From Comamonadaceae bacterium (GTDB taxonomy: Bacteria; Pseudomonadota; Gammaproteobacteria; Burkholderiales; Burkholderiaceae_C): DNA of 64,000 nt. The notes under the pieces were generated by a model. That model searched no databases. It was given only the letters and a program-made list of their open reading frames with translations, and was not told the DNA's origin. Positions within the stretch are counted from its first letter, which is position 1. Each line of letters opens with the position of its first letter. Positions 35,162 to 44,585 of the stretch are shown one piece after another. The stretch lies in contig JAAFIW010000009.1 of assembly GCA_013297875.1 (NCBI GenBank), positions 1 through 64,000 of the forward strand, read 5' to 3'. The position numbers and the translations under genes are program-made.

Positions 35162-35896
35162 ATGAGCACGACCGCCGACCTGGTCTTGGCCCTGAAAAAG
35201 GAGCTGAAGTCTGCCCAGATGACCTATGCCGACCTGGCGTTGGCGCTGGGCATGGCCGAGAGCAGCGTCAAGCGCATGCTGGCCAAGGGCGACATGCCGC
35301 TGTCGCGCATTGACGCGATGTGCCGGGCCTTGAAAATTGACTTTGCCGACCTGGCCCGCCGGGTGGCCGACGCGCAGCCCCTGCTGCACGAAATGACCCA
35401 GGAACAAGAGCGCGCGGTGGTGGCCGACAAGAAGCTGCTGCTGTGTGCGATTTGCGTGCTCAGCCAGTGGACGCTGGAGCAGATCACCACGCAATACCTG
35501 CTCAGCCAGGCCGAGGGCATCAAATACCTGGCGCAGCTGGATCGCATCGGCATCATTGAGCTGCGGCCCCTGAACCGCTACCGCCTGAAGCTGGCCAAGG
35601 CCTTTCGCTGGCGGCCGCACGGCCCGGTGATGAACTACTTTCGTGAAAACGCGGTGCTGGACTATTTTTCAGGCGGCTTTGACAGCGTGGGCGAAGGCGT
35701 GCTGCTGGTGCACGGCTCCATCAGCGCCGGCCTGGCCCCCTCGTTTTTGGACCGGCTGCAGCGCGTGGCCCAAGACTTTGCGCAGCAGCACCAGGCTGAT
35801 CAGAAACTGGCTGAAAAAGACAAGGCCGGCTACACCTTGCTACTGGCCATGCGCAGCTGGGAGTTTGAAGCTTTCGCGTCGCTCAGACGCAGTTAA
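35162..35896 (+). CDS. XRE-family regulator with a long C-terminal domain
   Basis: 244 residues. N-terminal HTH: LKSAQMTYADLALALGMAES, then VKRMLAKGDMPLSRIDAMC. The remaining 170 residues include an LRPLNRYRLKLAKAFRWRPHGP stretch and a helical tail. This two-part layout is seen in beta- and gammaproteobacterial regulators of unknown target. It follows phoX by 67 bases on the same strand, across a hairpin repeat, so it may be transcribed separately. Confidence 0.85.
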   Translation: MSTTADLVLALKKELKSAQMTYADLALALGMAESSVKRMLAKGDMPLSRIDAMCRALKIDFADLARRVADAQPLLHEMTQEQERAVVADKKLLLCAICVLSQWTLEQITTQYLLSQAEGIKYLAQLDRIGIIELRPLNRYRLKLAKAFRWRPHGPVMNYFRENAVLDYFSGGFDSVGEGVLLVHGSISAGLAPSFLDRLQRVAQDFAQQHQADQKLAEKDKAGYTLLLAMRSWEFEAFASLRRS

Positions 35897-35926
35897 CAGG
35901 CTCTGCGGCCTTGCGCCGCAACCACT

Positions 35927-37129
35927 TCAGATCAGGCTGCTGGGGCCGGTTTCCAGAATGCGCGATGACTGTGGCCGGGTGCGCACCTTGCCGGGCATCA
36001 ACTCTTCCATGGGCCGCGCGCGCCGCGCCTGGAATTTTTGCTCCGGCTCTTCCGGCTCAAATTCCGAGACCATGCTTTGCGTGACGCGGGTGCGGCCTGC
36101 GTCGCGCCCCGGGCGCTGCAGGGCCTGGCGCATTTCGCGGCGCAGCAGGCTGCTGGTGCGCAGCCAGTAGTCAGCGCGCTGGATTTGCCGGGCCCGCTTT
36201 TCAGGTGACAGGGCCGTGGCGGCCAGGCTGTCGTCCGAGCTGGTAGGCAATACCACCCAGCCCGGTGGGCCCTTGCGGGCGTCAAAGTGGCGCCACAGGG
36301 CCTCGTAGCTGTCTTTCACCCGCAGCGCGGTGTCGCGGTTGCGGGCGCTGTAGCGGTAGGGCCAGCCCTTGAGCTGGTGCCAGCGTGGGTCCAGCCCCAC
36401 CAGGTGCAGGCCCCAGTGGCGTGCCAGCTCCTGCATCACCCGCACCATGAGCACCGGCGCTTTCCAGCCTTGCAGGGCTTGCGCCATCTCGACGGGTGAC
36501 AGGCGCAGCGACGGATGGCGCTGACCACGCATGCCGCCAATCACCAGCGAGGCTTCGCCTTCGACCCGAAAACGGCTGAAGGCCACCACTGCGACATCGA
36601 GTGCACGCGTCATGTGCTGCACATCGGGTGCGCGGCGCACCGACAGCGACAGCAGCAACTCGCCTTCGGGGCTGTTCACGGGCGCACGGGTCAGTTGCAG
36701 GCGCATGTGCTCGTAACCGGGCAGTGGCGGCAACTCCACCAGCACCAGCGGCTGGTCGCTGTTTAACTGGGCCAGCGGACCGGGTTGAAACGCGGCCTCC
36801 ATCCAGTCCATGCCATCAATCAGCTGGGACACGCGCTCTTGAATGCTGGTCAAGCGGTTCACATGGGGCTGCACCGCGCGCAGGTACTCCCCTTCCAGGT
36901 CATCCAACATGCCCCGGCTGTGTAGTTCGTGTACCACACCCATCCAGCGTTTCATTTCGTTGGGATGAACCACCACGGCATACAGCGCCCTTGCCACCAG
37001 ACGCAGACGGCTCCACTGCCCACTGCGGGTCGGCGTGGAAGCCGCCCACAAAATGCCCTTCCAGGGGCTGGGTTTGCGGCTGTACGTGGCGAACGCACCG
37101 GGGGGCGCTGGGGTGGACATAGTTGACAA
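35927..37129 (-). CDS. DUF535 (VirK/YbjX-like) protein
   Basis: 400 residues. A DUF535-type body spans about residues 45-310: RLRLVARALYAVVVHPNEMK, LPPLPGYEHMRLQL, GEASLVIGGMRGQRH and HWGLHLVGLDPRWHQL. The C-terminal 80 residues are Arg/Gln-rich and charged. Relatives affect resistance to antimicrobial peptides in enterics, but no mechanism is known. No signal peptide or membrane helix is visible. Convergent with the XRE gene. Confidence 0.75.
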   Translation of the reverse strand: MSTMSTPAPPGAFATYSRKPSPWKGILWAASTPTRSGQWSRLRLVARALYAVVVHPNEMKRWMGVVHELHSRGMLDDLEGEYLRAVQPHVNRLTSIQERVSQLIDGMDWMEAAFQPGPLAQLNSDQPLVLVELPPLPGYEHMRLQLTRAPVNSPEGELLLSLSVRRAPDVQHMTRALDVAVVAFSRFRVEGEASLVIGGMRGQRHPSLRLSPVEMAQALQGWKAPVLMVRVMQELARHWGLHLVGLDPRWHQLKGWPYRYSARNRDTALRVKDSYEALWRHFDARKGPPGWVVLPTSSDDSLAATALSPEKRARQIQRADYWLRTSSLLRREMRQALQRPGRDAGRTRVTQSMVSEFEPEEPEQKFQARRARPMEELMPGKVRTRPQSSRILETGPSSLI

Positions 37130-37222
37130 CGTTAGGGTTTTCCGAAATGGACAGCCTCACACTGTAGAACATAGACCTACACCCGGCAAGCCCCTCAGCG
37201 GACAAGAGGAGCGATTTGCGGC

Positions 37223-38503
37223 TCAGGCGGGCATGGCAAACACCGTGAGCACGCCGGTGTAGCCATACAAATGGTGGCGCGCGATTTCGCCGCCTGCAAA
37301 AAAACCGACCAGCGGCACATCGCCCAGCGCCCGGCGCACGATTTGCAATTCGGCGCTAGGAGCGCCGAAATGCGGCCCCCCACGCCCGGCGCAGCTGATG
37401 TAGACCGCGCCGGCCATGCGGTGCGCCGGGTTGGGCAGGGCGTCCGGCGCGTCGGCGACCATTGACGCGGCCACCGACAAGGCCATTTCCTGCGGTTCCA
37501 GCTCTTCGCGGATCTCGGCGCAAATGCGCATCAGATCGGCGCGCGCAGCGGCTGCATGGCGCTGGCAAAACGCCAGCTGCATGCCTGGGCGCACGCGCGC
37601 GGCGATGGCCACGCCATTGCGGGTGGGGTCCAGCCCAATGATGTGGCGCACCTGCGTGTCGCTGCCAAAGTTGCCGGTGCGCGAGACCATGGCCCCACCG
37701 CCGGCGTCGGCCGGGTCGGTCAGGCCTACCAGGGTGGCGCGCACCTTGGCCAGTGCGGCGCGTGGCTCGTTGAGCGAAATGCCCAGATCGTCCATCAGCA
37801 CTTGTAGCGCAGGCTGGCCGTCCAGCGCCAGCACCACGTGCTCGTCGGCTTCGGTGATCTCGTGCACCGGCGCAATCGGCAGGCAGCCTTGCGTGACGCG
37901 CGAAACCAGGTTCACCCCCTCGCCAAAGGCCACGCCCGACAGACCGCCGCTGAACACGCCGCTGGCTGCGCCCTGGCCTTTGATGTTGCCGTTGCCACCC
38001 ACCGCAAACTGCACTGCCGGGCCGCGGCTGGACGCCAGGCCGCCAAACAGGTAGCCGGTGGCGGTGCGCTGGGCCAGCTCGGCGATCAGCTCGCCCATGT
38101 CGGGCGTGTTGCCATCGGCATGAATCAGCGCGGTGTGCGGCTCAAACCCCATGCCAGGGCCCGTGCCCAACGGGGCCACGCCTGAAAACACGCGGTATTG
38201 GTCAGCCGGCAGGGCGCACAGCATGACCGACAGCGCGGGCTCGTCGATGTATTCCACATTGCTGGCGGCCACACCCACGCCGACCGTGCCCGACCAGTCG
38301 GTCACTTCGGGCAGCTCGGCGCTCAGGTGGTCCAGGATTTGCTGCGCTGACGCGGCAAAGTGGTCGGTGATGTACAGCAGGCCCAAGGTGGGTGCGGCGG
38401 CAAAACCCGGCAGCGCCATCTGGGCGCGCAGTTGCGCCAGCACCAGCGCGCAGGCAAAGCGCCACTGGGGGTGGGTGGCATGGGCACTGGGAAAGAGTTT
38501 CAT
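37223..38503 (-). CDS. FIST-domain sensory protein
   Basis: 426 residues from the ATG at 38503. FIST_N and FIST_C domains are suggested by the N-terminal ATHPQWRFACALVLAQL, VGVGVAASNVEYIDEPALS, and the C-terminal YISCAGRGGPHFGAPSAELQ and GFFAGGEIARHHLYGYTGVL. FIST proteins are thought to bind small ligands such as amino acids and usually pair with kinases or cyclases, which are not seen here. It is separated from PhaM by a repeat at 38514-38618. Confidence 0.87.
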   Translation of the reverse strand: MKLFPSAHATHPQWRFACALVLAQLRAQMALPGFAAAPTLGLLYITDHFAASAQQILDHLSAELPEVTDWSGTVGVGVAASNVEYIDEPALSVMLCALPADQYRVFSGVAPLGTGPGMGFEPHTALIHADGNTPDMGELIAELAQRTATGYLFGGLASSRGPAVQFAVGGNGNIKGQGAASGVFSGGLSGVAFGEGVNLVSRVTQGCLPIAPVHEITEADEHVVLALDGQPALQVLMDDLGISLNEPRAALAKVRATLVGLTDPADAGGGAMVSRTGNFGSDTQVRHIIGLDPTRNGVAIAARVRPGMQLAFCQRHAAAARADLMRICAEIREELEPQEMALSVAASMVADAPDALPNPAHRMAGAVYISCAGRGGPHFGAPSAELQIVRRALGDVPLVGFFAGGEIARHHLYGYTGVLTVFAMPA

Positions 38504-38513
38504 GGCTGGCTCA

Positions 38514-38618
38514 ATGACAGATGACAAATGACTTGGGCTGCGCATTCAATGACCTCATCACCGGGCCTGGCTGGTAGGCGTCATCTGTCATGGCCGCACA
38601 GCGCCGTTATCTGTCATC
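38514..38618. repeat. Second copy of the TCATCTGTCATGGCCGC repeat
   Basis: Contains ATGACAGATGAC at 38514 and TCATCTGTCATGGCCGCAC from 38581, then AGCGCCGTTAT. The PhaM stop codon (38614-38616) lies in its right end. Confidence 0.75.
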
Positions 38619-39282
38619 GTGTGGTTTTGCGCGCGGCCTTGGTGGCCGGTTTGCGAACGGTTTTAGCAGCCGATTTAGCGGCATTTGTGCCTCTCGTGCT
38701 GGTTGGTTGTGTTCCACCAGCTACGCTTTTTGTAGCAGCCTTGGCCATGCCAGTGGCGGTTTTGAAAGCGCCTCGGGCCAGGTTTTTGGTCGCGTCCATG
38801 GTGTTCTGGCGGGCCACGTCTTTCATGGCACCGGCGGCAATCTGCTGGAACTGCTGGGTCAGCGACCCCCACCACTGCAGCGGATCGACCACGCCTTTGA
38901 CGCCGTTTTTCTCGGCCGTCTCGTTCACCTTATCAGTGACCTTTTGCACGCTGGCAACCACCGTGTCGGCGGCTTTGAGCTTCAAGGCATTGGCCACATC
39001 GCCCATGTTGAAGTTCATGCCCTTCAGCGTGGCCAGGGTCATTTTTTGCACTTCCAGCGCCTGGATGGTGGCGCCCAGGGCCTTGGAGTTCTGGTCGAGC
39101 CAGAAATGCACGGCCTTGAGTTCTTCGATGCGCTTTTCCAGGTCTTCCACATTCAGGGTGGGCGCGACCCAGTTGGACAGATTGGGCAGCTGCGGAATGT
39201 TCTGCGAGGCGCCCTTGGCGATGTTTTGCAGAAAGTCAAAACCGGGCACAAATTTGCCAAAGCCAGAGGTTGAATCGCTCAT
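38614..39282 (-). CDS. phaM: Polyhydroxyalkanoate granule-associated protein PhaM
   Basis: 222 residues from the ATG at 39282. The N-terminal 100 residues (GFGKFVPGFDFLQNIAKGAS, VAPTLNVEDLEKRIEELKAV) match PhaM, which activates PHA synthase and tethers granules to DNA. The C-terminus is Lys/Ala/Thr-rich (TVRKPATKAARKTTR), a histone-H1-like DNA-binding tail, also typical. Implies that the organism stores polyhydroxyalkanoate, although no phaC/phaP is in the window. Confidence 0.9.
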   Translation of the reverse strand: MSDSTSGFGKFVPGFDFLQNIAKGASQNIPQLPNLSNWVAPTLNVEDLEKRIEELKAVHFWLDQNSKALGATIQALEVQKMTLATLKGMNFNMGDVANALKLKAADTVVASVQKVTDKVNETAEKNGVKGVVDPLQWWGSLTQQFQQIAAGAMKDVARQNTMDATKNLARGAFKTATGMAKAATKSVAGGTQPTSTRGTNAAKSAAKTVRKPATKAARKTTR

Positions 39283-39391
39283 AAACACTCCAAAAAGTAG
39301 ACGGGCTTCGCCAGCTTACCCCACCGCGCCGGGTGGTGGTTGTGACAGGTTTTACCCCTTAATCACCCATTTAAACGTCAAAATCCTCAGC

Positions 39392-39434
39392 AGCCCTTAT
39401 AAATACTGCTCAAACAGCTATGTTAATCATAGCG
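39392..39434 (-). repeat. Dispersed ~42-bp repeat, copy 14
   Basis: Minus strand CGCTATGATTAACATAGCTG then TTTGAGCAGTATTTATAAGG. Between the EamA transporter stop and PhaM. Confidence 0.85.
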
Positions 39435-39470
39435 ATTTTATTAGGCAACCGCTCAACCTGTCCACGCCCA

Positions 39471-40454
39471 TCAGGCCCGGCTGGCCGCGCGCAGCGCCCA
39501 CAGCACCCCCGCCACCAGCAATGCCATGCCCAGTACCGTGAAAGCCCCCGGCCAGTGGCCGCGCAGCACGAAAACATAGACGAGGGCCGCCAGGGTTTCA
39601 AACACGATGAGCTGGCCGGCCAGCTGGGTGGGCAGCCGCTGGCTGGCTTCGTTCCAGCACACGGTGCCCAGCCAGGAGGCCAACAGGCCGGTGGCCAGCA
39701 TCAGCCAGATGAAGCGCTCGGGTGTGGGGCCGCCGGGTAGGCTCAACGACTGACCTGACAGCGTGTTGTACACACCGAACGCGGCAACGCCCAGCAGCGC
39801 CAGCGGCAAGGTGGCCACGCCTTGCGCGGTGGCCCAGGTGCGCGGGCTGCGGTCCGCATGGTGGCGCAACCAGGCGGCATTGCGCAACGGGTACCAGGTC
39901 CAACAGGCCACGGCACCCACGGCCAGCAGCGCGCCCAGGCCGTAACGGCCCCAGTCCACACCCGCCTGGCTTTGCTGCTGAAGGTGCTGCATTTCCGTGT
40001 GGTTCACCAGGCCAATGCCGGCCGCAATCAACAGCAGCGATGGCCCCAGCCTCGCCCAAGGAAACGACCGGCCGCTGCCGCGCTGCTCGCGGGCGTTGGC
40101 CACCAGCGCAATCACCACCGGCAGCGTGCCAATGATCACGGTAGGCAGCGGCCCACCGGCACGTTGAATGGCAGCGGCCAGGCAAAGGTAGTACAGAAAA
40201 TTGCCCACCGCGGTGAGCTTGATCGCCTCGATCCAGTCAGCCCGCGTCAATCGTACAAGCGCCGCCCGATCCAACCACGCCAGCGGCAAGGCAATCAAGC
40301 CAAACGCCAGGTAGCGCCCCACCGACAGCACAGCCGCCGGGTAATCTGGTAGCAGCAGTGGAATAACAAAAACCAGGCCCCAGACGGCTCCGGCCATGAG
40401 TGCGAACAGGGTGCCTGTCCAGAGTTTGATGGCGTGATGTTGCATGCGATGCAC
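39471..40454 (-). CDS. EamA/DMT-family transporter
   Basis: 327 residues with ten hydrophobic helices in two halves; the first half begins WTGTLFALMAGAVWGLVFVI. This is the drug/metabolite transporter superfamily. An ATG three codons further on is an equally good start. It lies next to an AraC-type regulator of the same strand, a pairing often seen for amino-acid or drug exporters. Substrate unknown. Confidence 0.85.
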   Translation of the reverse strand: MHRMQHHAIKLWTGTLFALMAGAVWGLVFVIPLLLPDYPAAVLSVGRYLAFGLIALPLAWLDRAALVRLTRADWIEAIKLTAVGNFLYYLCLAAAIQRAGGPLPTVIIGTLPVVIALVANAREQRGSGRSFPWARLGPSLLLIAAGIGLVNHTEMQHLQQQSQAGVDWGRYGLGALLAVGAVACWTWYPLRNAAWLRHHADRSPRTWATAQGVATLPLALLGVAAFGVYNTLSGQSLSLPGGPTPERFIWLMLATGLLASWLGTVCWNEASQRLPTQLAGQLIVFETLAALVYVFVLRGHWPGAFTVLGMALLVAGVLWALRAASRA

Positions 40455-40517
40455 TGTGAGCCCGACCAGCGATGCCGTCTTGCACCAGATTGCGGTCTAG
40501 CTTCTGGATGAATGCAG

Positions 40518-40657
40518 AACAGAACACAGAGGCACAGAGACAAAGAGACACAGAGACACAGAGGGAAGAGGGAAGAGGGAAGAGGAGATTTTCCTGAACT
40601 CTCTTGAATGTCTGAGCACTGCCATCTCTTCTTACCTCTGTGCCTCTGTGTTCTGTT
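40518..40657. repeat. Long inverted repeat built of ACAGAG words
   Basis: The 22-bp arms 40518-40539 and 40636-40657 (AACAGAACACAGAGGCACAG and complement) are perfect. The loop has a GAAGAGG tandem. The right arm ends at the AraC stop codon. Confidence 0.87.
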
Positions 40658-41503
40658 TTATTGGGGTATGGTGCCCGACTGAAAAACCTGCCGCTGGTAG
40701 CGCCCCGGCGTGAGGCCATAGCGCTGGGCAAAGCAGCGTGTCAGGTGCGACTGGTCGGTCAGGCCTACGGCGGCGGCCACCTGGGCCAGGGGTTCGCCGC
40801 GGGCCAGCTGCTGTTTGGCGGCGAACAGGCGCAAGGCCATCAGCATCTGGTGCGGCGTGGCGTGGTGGCGGGCCTTGAACATGCGCAGAAAGTGAAAGGG
40901 GCTGAGCTGGGCGATGCGGGCCAGGTCGTCCAGCCGCAGCGACTGATCCAGATGGGCGCGCATGTAGTCAGTGACCCGACGGAAATCGTCACCCGCTTGC
41001 TGCGCCCGCGCCGGGGGTGTACGGGCGTGGGGGCGCAACTGCTCCACCAGCAGCAGCAAAGCGCTGTCAAAAGCCAGCGGCTCGGTGTGCGTCCACAGCG
41101 CCTGCAGCAGGTGGCTGACGCGGCGCGCCCGCACCGCGTCTTGCGCCACTGCTTGTGCAAACCACCAGCCGGGCTGGCCGGTTATGTCGGTCAGCACATC
41201 GGCGTCGATGTACACCATGCGGTAGCGCCAGCCGCCGGGGGTTTCGGCCTGGCCGGTGTGCAACTCGTCGGGGTTCATCAGCACCAGCGAGTCACGCGGT
41301 GCCAGGTGCTCGCTGCCCCGGTAGCGAAAACGCTCCACACCCGACTCAATCGCACCCAGCCCAAAGGCCTGATGCGTGTGCGGCTCAAACGCCTGGCGCA
41401 CGATGTGGGCGCGGTACAGCTCCACACCGGTGCGGTGGGCGGGACGAGCAAACTGGGCGCTGTCGGGAGTGCAGTGGGTGTGAAGAGGGGCGTCAATACG
41501 CAT
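40658..41503 (-). CDS. AraC-family transcriptional regulator
   Basis: 281 residues from the ATG at 41503; the frame reaches back to 41569 but that part looks non-coding. N-terminal cupin-type sensor (RQAFEPHTHQAFGLGAIESG) and C-terminal double HTH (LARIAQLSPFHFLRMFKARH, GLTDQSHLTRCFAQRYGLTP) are complete. Likely controls the neighbouring EamA transporter. The stop lies in the arm of the inverted repeat at 40518-40657. Confidence 0.9.
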   Translation of the reverse strand: MRIDAPLHTHCTPDSAQFARPAHRTGVELYRAHIVRQAFEPHTHQAFGLGAIESGVERFRYRGSEHLAPRDSLVLMNPDELHTGQAETPGGWRYRMVYIDADVLTDITGQPGWWFAQAVAQDAVRARRVSHLLQALWTHTEPLAFDSALLLLVEQLRPHARTPPARAQQAGDDFRRVTDYMRAHLDQSLRLDDLARIAQLSPFHFLRMFKARHHATPHQMLMALRLFAAKQQLARGEPLAQVAAAVGLTDQSHLTRCFAQRYGLTPGRYQRQVFQSGTIPQ

Positions 41504-41584
41504 GGAGTGATGATCGCATGCGTGCAGCGATTGCCCTGGGTACAAAAACGCTGGACAAACACGCGCCATCGAGCGCGCCCGTCG

Positions 41585-43051
41585 TCACACCACCCGGCAA
41601 ATCTTCAGCATGTTCGTGCCGCCCGGCGCGCCCATGGGCTCGCCGCAGGTGATGGCATACACGTCGCCGCTGCTGACAATGCCGCGTTTGATCAGATGAC
41701 CTTCGGCTTGCACCAGCGCAGTGTCGCGGTCCACGCTGGTGTCCATCAGCAGGGGGCGCACGTTGCGGTACAGCGCCATTTTTCGCTGCGTGGTCACGCG
41801 CGGCGTCAGGGCGTAGATGGGCACGTGGATGCGGTGGCGGCTCATCCATAGGGCTGTGGAGCCGCTGTCGGTGAGTGCCACGATGGCTTTGGCGCCCAGG
41901 TGGTGGGCGGTGAACAGCGCGCCCATGGCAATCGACTGGTCGATGCGGTCAAAGGCCATGTCGGTGAAGTCGGCGTCCAGCTTCACGTCTTCGGCTTTTT
42001 CGGCTTCCAGGCAGATGTTGGCCATCTCCAGCACGGTTTCCAGCGGGTATTTGCCAGCGGCGGTCTCGGCGCTGAGCATCACCGCGTCGGTGCCGTCCAG
42101 CACGGCGTTGGCCACGTCGCTCACCTCGGCGCGTGTGGGCACGGGGTTGGTGATCATGCTCTCCATCATTTGCGTGGCGGTGATCACCACCTTGTCGCTC
42201 TCGCGGGCCATGCGGATCATGCGTTTTTGCAAGGCGGGCACCGCCGCGTTGCCCACCTCCACCGCCAGGTCGCCCCGCGCGACCATGATGCCGTCACTCG
42301 CATCCAGAATGGCTTGCAGGTGGGGAATGGCCTCGGCCCGTTCGATTTTGGCAATCATGCCGGGCTTGTGTCGCCACTCGGCACCGGCCACATTGCACAG
42401 CTGGCGGGCCATTTCCATGTCGGTGGCGGTTTTGGGAAAGCTCACCGCCACGTAGTCCGCCTGAAAGCTCATCGCGGTGCGAATGTCTTCCATGTCTTTG
42501 CCGGTCAGGGCAGGCGCGGTCAGGCCACCGCCTTGTTTGTTGATGCCTTTGTTGTTCGACAGCTCACCGCCCAGCTTGACGGTGGTGTGCACCTCTTCAC
42601 CTTTGACGGCGTCGATGGTCAGCACAATCAAACCATCGTTCAACAGCAGCAAATCGCCTGCTTTCACATCGCGCGGCAGCTCTTTGTAGTCCAGCCCCAC
42701 ACCGTTGATGTCGCCCGGCTCGGTACGCGACGCGTCCAGCACAAACTTGGCACCGGGCTCCAGCATCACCTTGCCTTCAGCAAACTTGCCAACGCGGATT
42801 TTGGGGCCTTGCAGGTCAGCCATGATGGCCACCTCGCGGCCGGCGCGCTGGGCGGCAGCGCGCACCAGCGCGGCGCGGTCAATATGGTCTTGCGCCTTGC
42901 CATGGCTGAAATTCAGGCGCACCACGTTCACGCCAGCCTCAATCATTTTTTGCAGCAGCGCCGGGTCGCTGGACGCGGGGCCCAGGGTGGCGACGATTTT
43001 GGTGGCGCGGCGCGGCGCGGGGGTTTGGGTGTTTTTGTGGCGGTTGGGCAA
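41585..43051 (-). CDS. pyk: Pyruvate kinase
   Basis: 488 residues. It makes pyruvate and ATP from phosphoenolpyruvate. Key motifs are TKIVATLGPASS at the start, NFSHG, IMADLQGPKIRVG, the catalytic-lysine MIAKIERAEAIPHLQAIL region, and MVARGDLAVEVG. The N-terminus has a 15-residue basic extension. Normally a neighbour of pgk in this group; here a methyltransferase insertion separates them. Confidence 0.96.
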   Translation of the reverse strand: MPNRHKNTQTPAPRRATKIVATLGPASSDPALLQKMIEAGVNVVRLNFSHGKAQDHIDRAALVRAAAQRAGREVAIMADLQGPKIRVGKFAEGKVMLEPGAKFVLDASRTEPGDINGVGLDYKELPRDVKAGDLLLLNDGLIVLTIDAVKGEEVHTTVKLGGELSNNKGINKQGGGLTAPALTGKDMEDIRTAMSFQADYVAVSFPKTATDMEMARQLCNVAGAEWRHKPGMIAKIERAEAIPHLQAILDASDGIMVARGDLAVEVGNAAVPALQKRMIRMARESDKVVITATQMMESMITNPVPTRAEVSDVANAVLDGTDAVMLSAETAAGKYPLETVLEMANICLEAEKAEDVKLDADFTDMAFDRIDQSIAMGALFTAHHLGAKAIVALTDSGSTALWMSRHRIHVPIYALTPRVTTQRKMALYRNVRPLLMDTSVDRDTALVQAEGHLIKRGIVSSGDVYAITCGEPMGAPGGTNMLKICRVV

Positions 43052-43382
43052 AGCTGTCTCCTGTCGGTTAGAGCCGCATTCTCACCGCTGGGAGTTACAG
43101 CCGGGGTACAGACGTTTGTGATTTGCTATAGATAAAGAAGCTGTTTGAGCAATGAACCTATGGGTTGGTGGCCTGTTTGGCGTTGACGTTTAAGACGGTA
43201 TCTGCCCCATTGCCCTCGGCGCATTCAATTTGAACGGATTTGTCGTGATGAAATGGTCGTGCTGCAAATTCAGCTGGATAAAAACGCAGATGTGCTGGTA
43301 GCATCCATAGTGCGTCAGGCAGACTAAAAAGTTGAATCACGTAGGTCTGAAAACCACAGTAATTGAGCAAAAAGCCATCACC
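43052..43382. other. Intergenic stretch between pyk and the methyltransferase
   Basis: Holds divergent leaders and a dispersed repeat at 43125-43167. The 43180-43380 part is AT-richer and has no clear gene. Confidence 0.5.
43125..43167 (+). repeat. Dispersed ~42-bp repeat, copy 15
   Basis: GCTATAGATAAAGAAGCTGT then TTGAGCAATGAACCTATGGG. Marks the edge of the methyltransferase insertion. Confidence 0.82.
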
Positions 43383-44585
43383 ATGCCACGACCAACTTAT
43401 TTCGAGTTCTTCGCCGGCGGCGGTATGGCGCGAGCTGGCTTAGGCGAGCGTTGGCACTGTCTATTTGCCAACGATTTTGATTCGATGAAAGCCTCAACCT
43501 ATGCCGCTAACTGGGGGGGTGAACACCTGCTGTGCGAGGATGTTGCCAAAATTCGAAGCTCGCAGCTGCCCGGTGTAGCTGACCTCGTATGGGCATCCTT
43601 TCCCTGTCAGGACTTATCACTAGCCGGAGCCTACCTCGGGCTGGGTGAGGCAGATTCAACTCAGAAGACTCGCTCCGGCACTTTTTGGCCATTCTGGGCA
43701 CTCATGCGTGCACTAAAGCTGGAATGTCGATCTCCGCGCGTAATCGTTTTGGAGAACGTTTACGGAGCGCTCACATCGCGATCAGGCAAAGACTTCGCGG
43801 CGATTTGTTCAGCCATGTCGGGCTCAGACTACCGGTTTGGTGCCATCGTGGTGGACGCAGCCCGGTTCGTTCCGCAAAGTCGGCAGCGCGTTTTCTTTGT
43901 GGCCATTGAATCCTCTTTGGTCCCTGATGCTGATTTGCTCAGATCAGGACCATCGAACCACTGGCATCCGCGTGCACTAGTAGACGCGTACCGATTACTG
44001 TCGGAATCGGAGAAAAGAAACTGGTTATGGTGGAACCTGCCTGTTCCAAGACCACGTACGGTCGCTTTGGCTGACCTGATTGAAGAAGTGCCAACAGGCG
44101 TGGAATGGCATACAAGCGAACAAACAGCCGGGCTGTTGGCAATGATGTCGCCGCTGCATTTGGGAAAGGTAGCCGCCGCTCAGCTGGCAGGCAAGCGGCT
44201 AGTTGGCACACTGTACAAGCGCACCCGCCCTGACGCGGACGGTGTGAAACGTCAACGTGCAGAAATCCGTTTTGATGGGGTGGCAGGCTGCTTGAGAACC
44301 CCTGGCGGCGGTTCAAGTCGGCAAACTATTCTTGTTGTCGACGGTAAGCGTGTGCGTTCCCGCTTACTTTCTCCGCGAGAAGCCGCAAGACTGATGGGAT
44401 TGCCTGACAGCTATAAGCTTCCCTCACGATACAACGACGCTTATCACGTCGCGGGAGACGGAGTCTGCGTGAATGTCGTGCGGTTTTTGGCGCAGCATTT
44501 ACTACAGCCTCTGGTTGGGCAGCAAACAAAGGACTCGGTGCACACGCTTTCTGAGGGCGATGCATGGCAATTGATCCCGCGCTAA
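43383..44585 (+). CDS. DNA (cytosine-5) methyltransferase, no restriction partner
   Basis: 400 residues from the ATG at 43383. Motif I FEFFAGGGMARAGL, the catalytic SFPCQDL (Cys75), motif VI VIVLENVYGAL (about 121-130), motif VIII FVPQSRQRVFF, and IX/X LSPREAARLMGLP are all intact, so it should make m5C. The target-recognition region (about 190-300) is unusual to me, so the site is unknown. No endonuclease gene follows. AT-richer than its neighbours and set between pyk and pgk, both housekeeping, so probably acquired. Confidence 0.9.
   Translation: MPRPTYFEFFAGGGMARAGLGERWHCLFANDFDSMKASTYAANWGGEHLLCEDVAKIRSSQLPGVADLVWASFPCQDLSLAGAYLGLGEADSTQKTRSGTFWPFWALMRALKLECRSPRVIVLENVYGALTSRSGKDFAAICSAMSGSDYRFGAIVVDAARFVPQSRQRVFFVAIESSLVPDADLLRSGPSNHWHPRALVDAYRLLSESEKRNWLWWNLPVPRPRTVALADLIEEVPTGVEWHTSEQTAGLLAMMSPLHLGKVAAAQLAGKRLVGTLYKRTRPDADGVKRQRAEIRFDGVAGCLRTPGGGSSRQTILVVDGKRVRSRLLSPREAARLMGLPDSYKLPSRYNDAYHVAGDGVCVNVVRFLAQHLLQPLVGQQTKDSVHTLSEGDAWQLIPR

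Noticed and set aside
40640-41851. 403-residue plus-strand frame
   Set aside because: Crosses the AraC gene and the end of pyk in antisense; no motif.
41900-43135. 411-residue plus-strand frame
   Set aside because: Antisense to pyruvate kinase, whose own motifs are complete; the composition is that of a shadow frame.
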